From positions 62,001 to 126,000 of the forward strand of contig JADHZB010001556.1 of the NCBI GenBank assembly GCA_015657535.1: a stretch of DNA of 64,000 nucleotides. The letters run 5' to 3'. The notes beneath the pieces were generated by a model. It was not told where the DNA came from, searched no databases, and saw nothing but the letters and a program-made list of their open reading frames with translations. Source of the DNA: Nephromyces sp. MM_2019. Lineage: Eukaryota > Apicomplexa > Aconoidasida > Nephromycida. The translations under genes were made by a program, and so were the position numbers. Of the stretch, positions 51,479-62,164 are shown piece after piece. The stretch's first letter is position 1. Each line of letters starts with the position of its first letter.

Positions 51479-53890
51479 ATACTTATCCCCGCAAAATCAA
51501 AGTTATTGATGCTAAAAACTGCAGTAACCCGTTGCTACCGCTTGGATATCGCCACTTCGACATGCACATATTCTTTATTAACTCTCAATACTTGGTACAC
51601 CTCCAGAATACAGCCACTTCATACAGCTTTACAATTTTTAGAGTTGTAGCTTCCCACAGTGAAATTCCTCTATTGCTTCAGGTTTTAGTATTGTCTCACT
51701 AGTTACATCAAGTGATCGCAGGCGATTTTTTTTTAAATATCATGAACTCTGAAAAAGGATGAGGTAATGATAGGTGTGCTCGAATCGCGATAAAGGTAGG
51801 AATATATAAAATGGTATGATATCAAAAGCGCCGGCACAAATATTCCTCTTTAAGGCTTTTTTTCTAGTCCATTTATCCCAAAAAAGTTTGATTCCCGAAA
51901 AAAGAGGAGATCCCGTATTATACAATTTCTCTTGAGCAATCTGAAAAATTCTGGCCTATAGCTGGTTTCTGCGTGAATTAGGCTACATTGTCGATCTTGT
52001 TTGAAGCTATGCGTTTACAGAAAAAAACCCGCGCGCAAACAACTTTAGGCAGTTTAGTTGATTTATTTTGTGGATAACTTGAGCTGCTAATCCAGTTCAA
52101 GTTATTTCTACAACAAGAAAGTCGCTAAAAGATGATTTGAAAGCCAATTACTATAAGTGGCAATGAAAAATTGCATATATCGCCGTCAAAATGGCGCTAG
52201 ATGAGTTCCCAATAGACTTGAATCCTTAACAAAAGAAATGCTTATAGTTCTTGTCTATAGCGTCTTTGTTGTAAAAACCTCCTGGTAATTCTTCAGGAAG
52301 ATGAGGCAATTTAGTTTGATATGGCTAAAATATGAAGTGCTACAATCGTGTACTTTATTAAAATTCTTAAACGGATAAGCGAGGTGTATTAATTTGATAA
52401 GGAAGATTTCTCAATCAGATGAGTAAGATTTCGCAGTCACATACGGAAGATGTCTTAATTTGATAAGCAAGATTACTTATTCTCCAATATTCCTTGTTTG
52501 GGGCGCACACTGTCGGGTAGAAACTAACAATATATTCACCAAGGAATTTTATGCAGGAAAAAAACCTGCCAAAGTCATAGTGTGAATAGAGCAGGCTTCA
52601 TCTGGATGATGGCTGATAAAATCTCTAGTCCATGCAGCCATATCAACGAAATAACCGAGAGACGTGGAAAAAAAAACTGAAACTCAGTTTTGTTATAGTC
52701 CACCTCCCAGAACCAAACTATGTTCACTGCTGCTCCATTTAACTCTGTTTTTTGTAGGAGTGAATATGATGAGGAGCCTAATTTTTTAGGGGAAAAAAAC
52801 TGTAGAAACAATGAACCCACTAGGTTGGTACTGATTAACACATATTTTTTCTGTTTTCCGATATGAGTAGTATGTTAGTTTCTAACATTATTTTATACAT
52901 TTTTGCAAAGTCTTTCGCAGCACCTTACAAAGAGGTGTCGAATATGCGCAATACAAGGGTATAGCAGCTTATATATGTCAATATACTAGGATGAAATATA
53001 CTTTGTTGATGGAAAAAAGCCGCTTTAAACAGTTGTAAAAAATGTGAGGCAAGGTTTTTCGAGTCAGCACCTTTTCGGTAGGCAACAGGTAACGTTAAAA
53101 TGACAGATGGATATATATGAAAATATCTTGCATTCTGAGGCATTACTTATCCAGAAACATTCATCTGGGAGATCATTATTACCAATGTAGCGGAAGTATA
53201 GAACCCCACAGTCATATTCCCCAAGCAAAACTGAGTGTACGTACATTGCATCTCTTCTAACAAAAAAGTATCTTTCTGTCAAATCTCTCTAAAACTGTAC
53301 CATCCACTTTTACTGTTTTAGCTGACCGTTAACTTCGCAATGCATCCTATAATTATGACTTAGCAAATTACCGATAATTCTTATTCTTAAACGCGAGAAG
53401 GCACTTCCCAGACTCAGCGAGCTTACGAGAGTATACATGTATTTCTTTGGATTTGGTTCATAAACATACTCGTAGCACCGAAACGAGAATGCTACATCCC
53501 AGCGTTAAGTCAAACGCGATGGAATCATTTTCCATACTGCAAACGCAAAAAAACAAAGTTACCACACACATATTCATAAACAAATACTCTCCCTTGTATA
53601 TCAAGGTTACAGAACAGTCTGTAAAAACATCCGCAAATATACACATATACCTCATAATAACCCCCCCACCACAGTGTGTGTACGTTAACCAAACAAAAAA
53701 CTCTTTGCCACCCCAAGGCCCTAATACATATCAAGTCAGGCACCGCACACCCATTGTTGGGATACACACAAGAGATGTATCATTATATATTAGGTTATAT
53801 TATTGTATGATTATATCATTATATTATCGTATTATTATATTATCTTATACACACATACATACAACACATACACATGTATATGCAGATGCG

Positions 53891-54060
53891 CACCCGCAAC
53901 ACACACATACACATCACACAAAATATCCGACACCCGCAACACACCCATACACGTTACACAAAACACCGAACACCCGCAATACACACAGATACAGAACACA
54001 CGACACACAACAAACACACACAAACACACACAAACACACACAAACACACACATATACACC
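53891..54060. repeat. 40-bp-period CA-rich tandem repeat followed by a 10-bp repeat
   Basis: CACCCGCAA recurs at 53891, 53931 and 53971, an exact 40-bp period, with similar sequence between. It is followed by about four copies of a CACACACAAA-type 10-bp unit (about 54011-54050). A 40-bp period is not a multiple of three, so reading frames rotate through the array, which argues against the long open frame that crosses it. Confidence 0.85.
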
Positions 54061-54533
54061 CCGCCTACATAAGCCATGTGCTCACACTCTGGCTAGCCTT
54101 ACAATATACATATGGCCACGCTTGTGCACAGTACTGACTACACACACTCACGGTCACCACCGCCTGTGAAGATGTGATAACTTCCAAGCTCTCACCTGTG
54201 CGTCGTCCGCATGTCTTTGCAGAAGCCATTTTACTAACCGGTAGAGCACCAAAGTTCTATACTTTTTGGCTTTTTGTTTTAAAAGATTCTTATGAAAAGG
54301 TTCTTATGAAAAGGTGATGCCTTCTTTTCATCTAAAAGGCAGGAATATCGTTTGAATGCCTCTGGGGGGACGATCTCATAAATCCGCTGCATGTAAAGCG
54401 CAGCATTATCACTTTGAAGAAGTAATGGGGCTACTTTGTGCACTTTTTTTGGTGTTTTTTACGTGAATATTTCGTTATAGGGGGCTACAGTGTGCCCATT
54501 GAGTGGTTGCTTAGTATCTACCATTGTCTTTTG

Positions 54534-54655
54534 GAGGTTGAAAGTGGAGAGTTTTATCTTCATCTTCTTCCTCTTGCCATGCAAATGCTGTTTTGAGGCT
54601 GAGAGTAGAATGCTTTATCTTCTTCCTCTTCTTCTTTTCCTTGTCATGCAGTTGC
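54534..54655. repeat. 61-bp tandem duplication
   Basis: GAGGTTGAAAGTGGAGAGTT... starting at 54534 is followed 61 bases later by GAGGCTGAGAGTAGAATGCT...; both copies continue with TTTATCTTC, CTTCCTCTT and end in CATGCA plus A/G. The copies are clearly diverged. Confidence 0.7.
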
Positions 54656-55297
54656 ACACAACTTTCTGAAATTATTTAGCGGCTGGTAATGGCTTTTGTT
54701 GTGTGTGATTTGCCTGTTTCTTTTGTACCTTAAAGAAGGCGAAACTATGTCCTGCGAGCGTGATTGGGCGTTGCTCTATAGTCACGAGTACTTATTGTAA
54801 TGGCAATTCTAGGAGAGTCTAAGTTTTGTATATAACTTACACTCTATTAACAGATGATGAACAGCATACAGTGAAGTTTTTCAGTCTTTTCACCCTTAAT
54901 ACACACAAGTATATATATTGAACACATGCAGTTGCAAGCGTATTTTAGTCTCATTGTGCGCACGCACACAGATAAATACTTGTAATAAACACCAATTTTT
55001 GAGTGCGTGCTGCTTTTTTTCAGTGGATTGGTGCACTAAATTACCCGTGTGTTTTGTTGAGTGTGTTGATGCGAAAAATTTTGAAATTTGCTATTGTTTT
55101 GAAGAGGGCTGATTGACATGTATTAGCATGTGAATGAACTTGAAGAGGAGGATTTTAATGGAAAAGCAGAATAACTGCAGCAGCAGATGATTTTCAGGTT
55201 TTTAGCTGATTTGTATTTGCGGTCATGATTTCGGATTTTTCTTGTTAGTCTGGTTAAATACGTTATTCCCTCCCTGAACCTTCAATAAGGCGTAGAG

Positions 55298-57794
55298 ATG
55301 CGTGTCAAAGCTTGTGAAAGTTTCTTCTTCGCTTTACGCAATGATGATGGGTTTTTAGTTAGGGCAATTCAGCGTAGCACGTTAGTGCAAACTTGAAGAT
55401 TGTTGATTTCGGTTAAATTTGTTTGTTTTTCGGCTTTTTTTCCCTTTTACTACTGGCTGATGCACGTATATAATACCATTACTTGGCAGTATTATCGTGT
55501 GATTAGGCGTTTATTTGTATTGATACACAGTATGCTAGTCTAAAGGGCATATATCTTGAGGTTCCACGAAATTTTTTAGGAGGTTTTCTGTAGTTGATAC
55601 CTCTCAGAGGTGTGTATCTGCGTGTTTAGATGTGATGTAAATTTTTTTATTGAAAAAAAAGGAATTTTAGCGTTGAATACCTCACTTTTACTGCTGCTGA
55701 GTAAAAAAGTCGAAATCGCACAGACTGCTTGACTTTTGATAGTTTAGCGAATTTCTATTGAGAAGATACGATAGGTTTGCTTGCATTGTTTCTTTGTGGT
55801 ATATTTTTTGTGTACAGTCTTTTAGGCTGGCCAAACATCAGTTATAAAGTAAAGACTTGAGCTATTTATAAGTTTCTGAGGTGGAGAATTCTGCTTATGG
55901 TGTGTAGATGTTGGCTTATCTGCTTTTTTGTGCTTAAAAAAGTGCGTGCTTGGGCGTAAAATTGTAATATATAATGAATAAATGGGAGCTGAGCTGAATG
56001 TTAGGTAGCTTCACAATTGCTCTATTGGATGATTAATTATTGGGTGGTGATTGAATGTGTGTGTGTTTCCTATTTTTGTATTTTTTGGTGTGTAATTCTG
56101 CATAATTGTGTGTGTTGTGTGTGTACCTCTTGTGTATGTAGATCTTGTGTGTGTAGATCTTGTATGCGTAGCTCTTGTGTAATATATGTAACATATATTT
56201 TAGACTAAATTTTTTCCTGAAAAACCATTTTAGTTTCTTGTTAAAAATGTGATTTTTTGTTGAATTGTATTGGCATCGATTTCTAGACACATAAGAGGAC
56301 GTACCTTTAAACTCTCAAGATTTGAAACACCAATTTTTATAGCTTTGCTTGGGTTGTGATGTTTATCCCACACGAAGAAAAACAGTTTTTTTATTGAAAT
56401 TACAACTTTATGAGTGTGTTTCATAAGTCTTTTCTCTTTGAGCTACTTATGGCATTCATAAGTGACACAGCTTAGAGGTATATTTTTGTTGCACGCACAC
56501 GTCTCTCACCATTTTTCGCACACATATCTTCTTTCGCTTGTCGCACACACACCCTTACTCATACTATTTGGGATTTTTTAGCATGTCTGTTTTATAGGGT
56601 AGAATCTCTGCTATTTCTAGAGAGTTTAGTATCTCATATTTGTGACGATTTCCTGCAGTTTCATTTTAGCGAAAAATCACTTGAATTTGCTCTCCAATGG
56701 GCATCATTTGAAATTGAATCTTTTAAGGAGTGAGGATGACTGAAGACAGAAAATTCCCATTTCCATGAAATTTGAGTGAATTTTATCTTCTCTCATTTTG
56801 TCTTTGTGATATCTTCTCCTTAAGATCCTTCATCTTACCAGTGTTTTTTTGGGGGCTTTTATAGATTTTGAAGGTATTCTTGTATAAGCTGCTTCTTAAA
56901 CGTCCTCACTTGTTTTGGTTGTCTTTTGTTTTCTTTTCAGTTTTCCTGTATAATCACAAACGTTATGTAGAGTCTCTCTCTTACACACACATACATACTG
57001 CTACCGCTGATAAATATGTTTTTCGATAGCTTCTCTGGAGAGATACAAGTTGAGAGGTGTATTTTTGGGAGGTGCATTCCATGCAAAGAAAAAGTGGTTT
57101 TTTAGTTGAAAAGAAAGTATTAGATCAGCATTAGAAGCTGAAGATGTTCAGGTGTTTCATTTGGGCGAAATGATTGAATATTTTTCTGCAGTGTTGGTGT
57201 GTTGAATCATCGCTGCGAAAGGGCCAATTTCGCAAGTGTTTTTAAAGCAAGATGACGCTGGTGCAACACACAATACATAGTCGCTACCTATGATTTCCCT
57301 CCCTTTTATATGTGTGTGTGTGTGTCTCTCTCTTAAATGTATATGAAAGGACGTGTAGTTTCTTCAAGAAAACTGGTGTTTGTGCACTGAATTTTCACTA
57401 TTTTGTATGCAATGGATGTAAATGAAGAATTCAACTGGTTTGTCTTCTCTATTTTTTCTGCAGAGCACTTAATTCATAAGGAGGAAATACCTGGGTTTTT
57501 ATCTGCTGTGTCGGACAGTGTTTCCAATATCCCAGGCGTCTCTTCAAGCACCGTATCGTATATACGGTATATTCTTAGCAAATCTTGCCTGCATGTGCTT
57601 GATTCTTGCTTTCTTGCGTTTTTTTTACACCTTTTCATATATCCAGTCTGTACTGTGTGTGTGCGTTTCTGTGTGTAACCGCACCATCAGTTGGTAGGGA
57701 TTCTCTTTAAACCTCTCAGCTTACTGGAATTCTCACATATCCCAGATTTTCCTCGTGGAAAAGCAAAACTCCATGTCATAATATGCATGTTTGA
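55298..57794 (+). CDS. Candidate small multi-exon gene of unknown function (tentative)
   Basis: Six segments bounded by acceptable splice sites join in phase into about 121 codons: 55298-55373 (ATG start, MRVKACESFFFALRNDDG), 55826-55848, 56659-56729 (FHFSEKSLEFALQW), 57192-57235 (VGVLNHRCERANFA), 57464-57566 (HLIHKEEIPGFLSAVSDSV) and 57746-57794 (stop TGA). The acceptors of segments 3-5 are strong (cctgcag, ttctgcag, ttctgcag). No protein family was recognised and the segments are short, so chance assembly is possible. The predicted stop lies only about 50 bases before the BDP1-like ATG on the same strand. Alternatively the later segments are 5' exons of that gene: the last donor could also join in phase near 57813, although this would add a hydrophobic run before its Met. 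Confidence 0.3.
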
Positions 57795-57842
57795 TGGCTG
57801 CTTCACGGCAGGATCTTCCTCATCTTCCTCATCATCATCAGC

Positions 57843-60800
57843 ATGGCGTCGGACACTCTGACTCCTCCAGTGGTGTGGGTGGTGAGATATGATTCATTAG
57901 AAAAGGTCATCAGCTACTTAGCTACTGCTACTGGTCTGAAAGATATCAGAGATCCAATTACTAATGCAAACATCCTCTTTTGGGTAGCTCAGCGCAAGAA
58001 TGATGAAGAGGCATTGGAAATCGCCCAGAATCTCATTGATAACCATGCAGTAGATCCTAAACAGAAGGATTCAATGCAGCAGACTTGCTTGTTCTATGCT
58101 GCTCGCGACGGTCTTTCTGGATTGGCTAGCTATTTGGTTTCAAAAGGATGCGATCCTAACGGTCCTGACAAAGTTGGGCAAACTTCCCTCTTCTATGCTG
58201 CTAGAGATGGCCGTACTGAATGTATGGTGGAGTTGCTGAAGTTGGGTGGTGATCCTAATCAATTGGATAACAACAAACAAAGCTGTTTGTTTTATGCTGC
58301 TAGAGATGGAAGGTTTGATACTACAAAGGCGTTGCTTGAACAGGGGGCTAATCCTTGTTTGAAGGACTCGCAGAGACGAACTGCTTTGACTTTTGCAAAA
58401 GGGAATGGCCATCATTCAATTGTTAATTTGTTGAAGAAATGTTCGGCTGTAAAGGGTAGGTCGTTGTGTGTGTGCATGTTTTATTTAGGGTGGGAGGGTG
58501 AGGGGAAGCGAGAGAGGGGGAAGTAAGAGGGAGAAAACGGGTCTGAGGGAGAGAGTTTCGGTACTTTCCGTCGTGGGAAAAAGTAGCTTATATGCCCCTG
58601 TTCCTGCCTGTAGCGTTTGATATGCTGATTCTTCATTAGAAGCTCAGGATGCTGTATGTAACTCTTTGAGGATTTCATGCTATTGGAAATAGCCTTGAGT
58701 CGTCGCTGCATGAAGTGTTCGTCTGGAAGATGAGACTGGTGTGTGTGATGTGTTGCGGTTGCGCCTTCATGATGAGTTTAATATTTTTCTGCGATGAGGG
58801 TGATGAGTACGTGTGCGATATCTGCTTTTCTTCTTTTCTTCTTTTTCTTCTTCACTTTTGGGCCTCCCCTTCTCAACTTCATCCTCAAGCTAACTCTCTC
58901 TTGACACTGTATTTTCTATTTTCCCTGGTATTACCGAGCTAGGTTACGCACTCTCTCAACGCGCGTTCTACCCCCTCAGTTGCAAAAATTCGCGACTTTC
59001 TTCTCAGCCTACTCGTCTCACCCTCCGTAGCTTCATAGTGCCATATCTGTCTGTTCTTCATCATTTGCACCCTCTTTTTCTCCTTTCCTGTGATTATTTT
59101 TGGTTTAAAAATATGCATTTTCATCTATTTGTTGGCAATTTTTTCTTCCTTCCCTCCTCTCGCTTGATTTTCCTGCCTATTGATGCCTTTTTTTCACGAA
59201 TCCCTCCCTTATGCGTTGATGTGTGTGCGAACTATTGAAGTATGGAGATGCTGAAACTGCTTGTTCCAGCAGATTTACTGCGACTGCTATAATTTTTGGA
59301 TGGCAGGTGTAATCATGCAATGGGTAGAGCGGTGTACCTGCACCCAGGAAAGTGGCTTGAAAATAGTTTTATTCGTGGTTGTGCCTTTTTCTGGTATGTG
59401 TGTGTTGTAGAAGGATATGCTAGCTGCAATGGATCCGAAGGTGTCGTTACGAAGGGAGGTATCGGCATGAAGAGGAGGGGGGGGGCATCATCATTTGGGG
59501 GTGGTGTGCCCGTCGATCATAAGATATCTAGTCCTCTAAGGAAGAAGTATAGGCTACAGTTTCATTTGCCTTGTGAAGATGAAGATTTATGGATAGATGC
59601 TCCTCTTTCGAAGGTTGAAGAGTTTGAATTGAGTTTCCCTGATATCGCCGTATGGCCTAAGTCTCGTCCTGTAGCGGAATCGAGCAATTCTAGCTTGGAT
59701 TTTTTGAAGAAGGAGTGGTATCCATTGGCGACTTCGCTTGTCCAGGTATGCTTATTGGAGTGTGGCAGCTATGATTTGCATGAGACTATTGAACACGCAA
59801 AATAATCGGTTTCTTTTAATGTGTTGGCAGTTTCTCCCTTGAACGTTGGAGACTACCTTAACTAGTGCTGAAAGTCTGGGTTTTTGGGTTGGTGTGTTGC
59901 GTTTTTTCCTGCTGATAAAGATGCAATGTGTGTGTTGGCTAGTTGTGCTTTTATCTCCCATGTGCAGATTTCTTTCATGTATTTATGTGTATAGCTTCTA
60001 CTTGTGTGTATGTATCCCATAGTTGCGTTCGTATATATCCACCATTTGTGTGTAAAGCTCCCCCACTTGTGTGTATAGCCCCCCTAGTTGTCTAAGTATG
60101 TCCCCCGTGGGTGTATGTATCCCCCTATTATTAGGCTTGTGAGCGCTCTCACGTAGCTTCTGTGTACACATATGAAACATCTTCTTACAACGCTTGATAC
60201 GGCTGTTTGATATAGCTAGTGTGCAGTATGTTGCTGCGTAGCTATATTGTTGCACATGAGTCGCTGAAAATTAACATCTTTAATGTGGTTGTAATGTTTT
60301 GAGGCTGTGTGTCTACATATCGTTTCTCTTGTTTCTACGTTTTACGCACTGTAATTTCTGTGAAGATGGCTGTTTTATATAAAGGAGCCGTCGAAAGATC
60401 TCTGTTATTGCTTCTCTTGCCCTGAGTATTCTGTATTATGCTGAGAATCTTTAGTGTGCCTGTTCTGCTTTCCTAATCTCTATCATATTCTTCTGCTTTC
60501 TTCCCGGGTCTACAATTGCCCACTTCTCCCCGTTGTATCCCCCCCCCTTCATCCGCATTTAACATCTCTCCCCCCCGCGAAATTCTACCCCTTCTCCCCC
60601 TGCTTCTTTCCCCCCTTTCTTTACCCTTCTCTCACCCCATTTTTTGCCCTTCTCCCCCCCTTCTCTCCCCGCTTTCTTTACCCCTTCTCCCCCTCCCTTT
60701 TCTATCCTCTACCCCTATTCTCCCCCCATTTTTCCCCCTTCTCCCCCCCCTTCCCCTCAGAGTTTGAGTAAGTATCAAGGTGGCCACATCTTTGAGAAGC

Positions 60801-62164
60801 CCGTCGATGCGAAGAAGCAAAACTGCCCAGATTACTACGATATCATAAAGAGGCCGATGTCTTTCAGCTGCATTAAGACGAAACTTCGACGTTATAATTA
60901 CTCATCAGCTCGTGAGTTTCTGGATGATGTTCAACTCGTTTTTGATAACTGTGCTTTGTATAATAAGGAGGGCTCAGTTGTGGCTCTCACCGGGAAAGCT
61001 ATGGAAAGATACTTCAGCAATCAAGTCCTAGTCACCAGATTTGGTGATTTTATAGCTAGAGAGACGAAGATACTCAGCATCATTAAGGAAAGCTGTTTGA
61101 AGACCCCTATTGCTGTATTAAATGAGCCGCCATGTAGTGATGGTGTGTGTACGGTAGCAGATGATAAGACCGAAGAAAAGCTCTCAGAAGTGAGTGAAAA
61201 CAGCACTGAAAAGGCTGCTGATACTCCCGAGTTATCGTTTCTTGCAGACAATGGGGTCCCTACGGGAATGATGGGATCCGAAGATACAGTCTCACAGTCT
61301 GGAAATGGAAGCGATAGCGTAGGGTATGAGCATAATGGCGTCGGTTTGTCATCTTCGGTTGAGAATGGCGCTGATAACTTTACGCATACAAATGCTGGAC
61401 CCCAGACTGAGGGGCAAATCTCTGGTTCAGATTCTCACTTGGCCTCAAGTAATGTGAATGTTTTAGGGGGGGAAATATATGTTAATGGCAGTGGTTCTAT
61501 GGCTTCTAAAGGTATAGGTAAAGAAGGAGGAGGGTCAGTGAAGGAAGAAATGTCTCTTCATTCTCCTGAAGAGCAAGCTGATGCGAAGATGCTTTCCGTT
61601 GGATATGAAAAAGCGGATAGTAATGCATTAAATGCTTCTAACGGTACGTCATCATCGAGCACCTATAGTGTGCTGACCTCCGAGGAAGGTGGGAAATCCT
61701 TAGTGATTGCTTCTGAGGGGACATACACACATTTTTTAGGAGCCTCTGCTGATCAAGTTGAATGCAGCGTGGGAACCAATTTGAGCTCACAGTCTGACGC
61801 GAAATGTGCAGCTAATCAGAGCGAAGTAGGAAGCTCCTTTTCAGATACGGCTAATGCCAGCATGGCTGTACTTACACCTTCCGACAAGGTTGGCAGAGGT
61901 AACGTGCCTGATACAGGACGATTCTTTGATGAAATTAGGGGTACTTTGCGGTCGAAAGGTGAATGCCATCGTGAAGATAACCTCTCGGAGGTAAATGGTG
62001 CTGAAGATGCATCTAAAGCTGCTGTAGGAGGCTCGGAAAGTAGTGTCGCTGGAATAGTTAAGAATGCTGATCACGGTGACGTCTCAACCGAGAATGCGTT
62101 TTCTCAAGGCTCCGTGAGTGTGTGTGTAGGAAGTACAGGGTTTACAAAGAACGCAGATGCTTAG
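57843..62164 (+). CDS. BDP1: Ankyrin-repeat bromodomain protein, BDP1-like, three exons
   Basis: Exons 57843-58455, 59411-59745 and 60761-62164 join in phase (1, then 0) into 783 residues. The N-terminal half has about four ankyrin repeats (about residues 75-204), three carrying LFYAARDG and the last LTFAKGNG. A linker with basic and glycine-rich parts (GMKRRGGASSFGGG) follows. A bromodomain starts near residue 305: LATSLVQ/SLSKYQGGHIFEKPVD across the exon join, PDYYDIIKRPMSF (339-351), and the acetyl-lysine-binding Asn384 in CALYNKEGS. The order ankyrin-bromodomain is that of apicomplexan BDP1, which in Plasmodium reads acetylated histones at promoters of invasion genes. The remaining roughly 380 residues are a low-complexity Ser/Gly/Glu/Ala tail. 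The Met at 57843 was chosen because it precedes the ankyrin region directly and follows a TCATCATCATCAGC leader. The usual WPF shelf before the ZA loop reads GGHIF. Confidence 0.85.
59982..60130. repeat. 21-23-bp minisatellite in BDP1-like intron 2
   Basis: About seven degenerate copies of TTGTGTGTATAGCCCCCCTAG; units begin near 60002, 60023, 60046, 60067 and 60088. Most units are 21 bp, so the minus-strand frame stays open and gives a spurious repetitive peptide (LYTQVGELYTQM). Confidence 0.75.
60517..60760 (+). repeat. Long polypyrimidine tract before BDP1-like exon 3
   Basis: About 240 bases that are almost entirely C and T, built from repeats such as CCCCTTCTCCCCC and ending in the acceptor cccctcag at 60760. 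It is far longer and more C-rich than the other acceptor tracts in the window, which are T-rich. Mirror-like C/T runs of this kind can form triplex (H-DNA). Confidence 0.85.

Larger units (their letters stand above)
50327..55297. other. Intergenic region with minisatellites; no gene recognised
   Basis: This lies upstream of the minus-strand reductase, whose promoter should be near 50.4-50.8 kb. It contains a 22-24-bp minisatellite (51261), a small inverted repeat (52074-52082 with 52097-52105, ATAACTTGA arms), a 40-bp-period CA-rich repeat (53891) and a duplicated 61-bp CTT-rich unit (54534). The long 240-codon plus-strand frame at 53447-54169 runs through the CA-rich repeat and is not believed to be coding. 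Confidence 0.5.

Noticed and set aside
53447..54169. 240-codon plus-strand open frame rich in Thr, His and Asn
   Set aside because: It runs through a CA-rich array with a 40-bp period, so the frame rotates through the repeat; overlapping frames on both strands are also open. This is a composition artefact.
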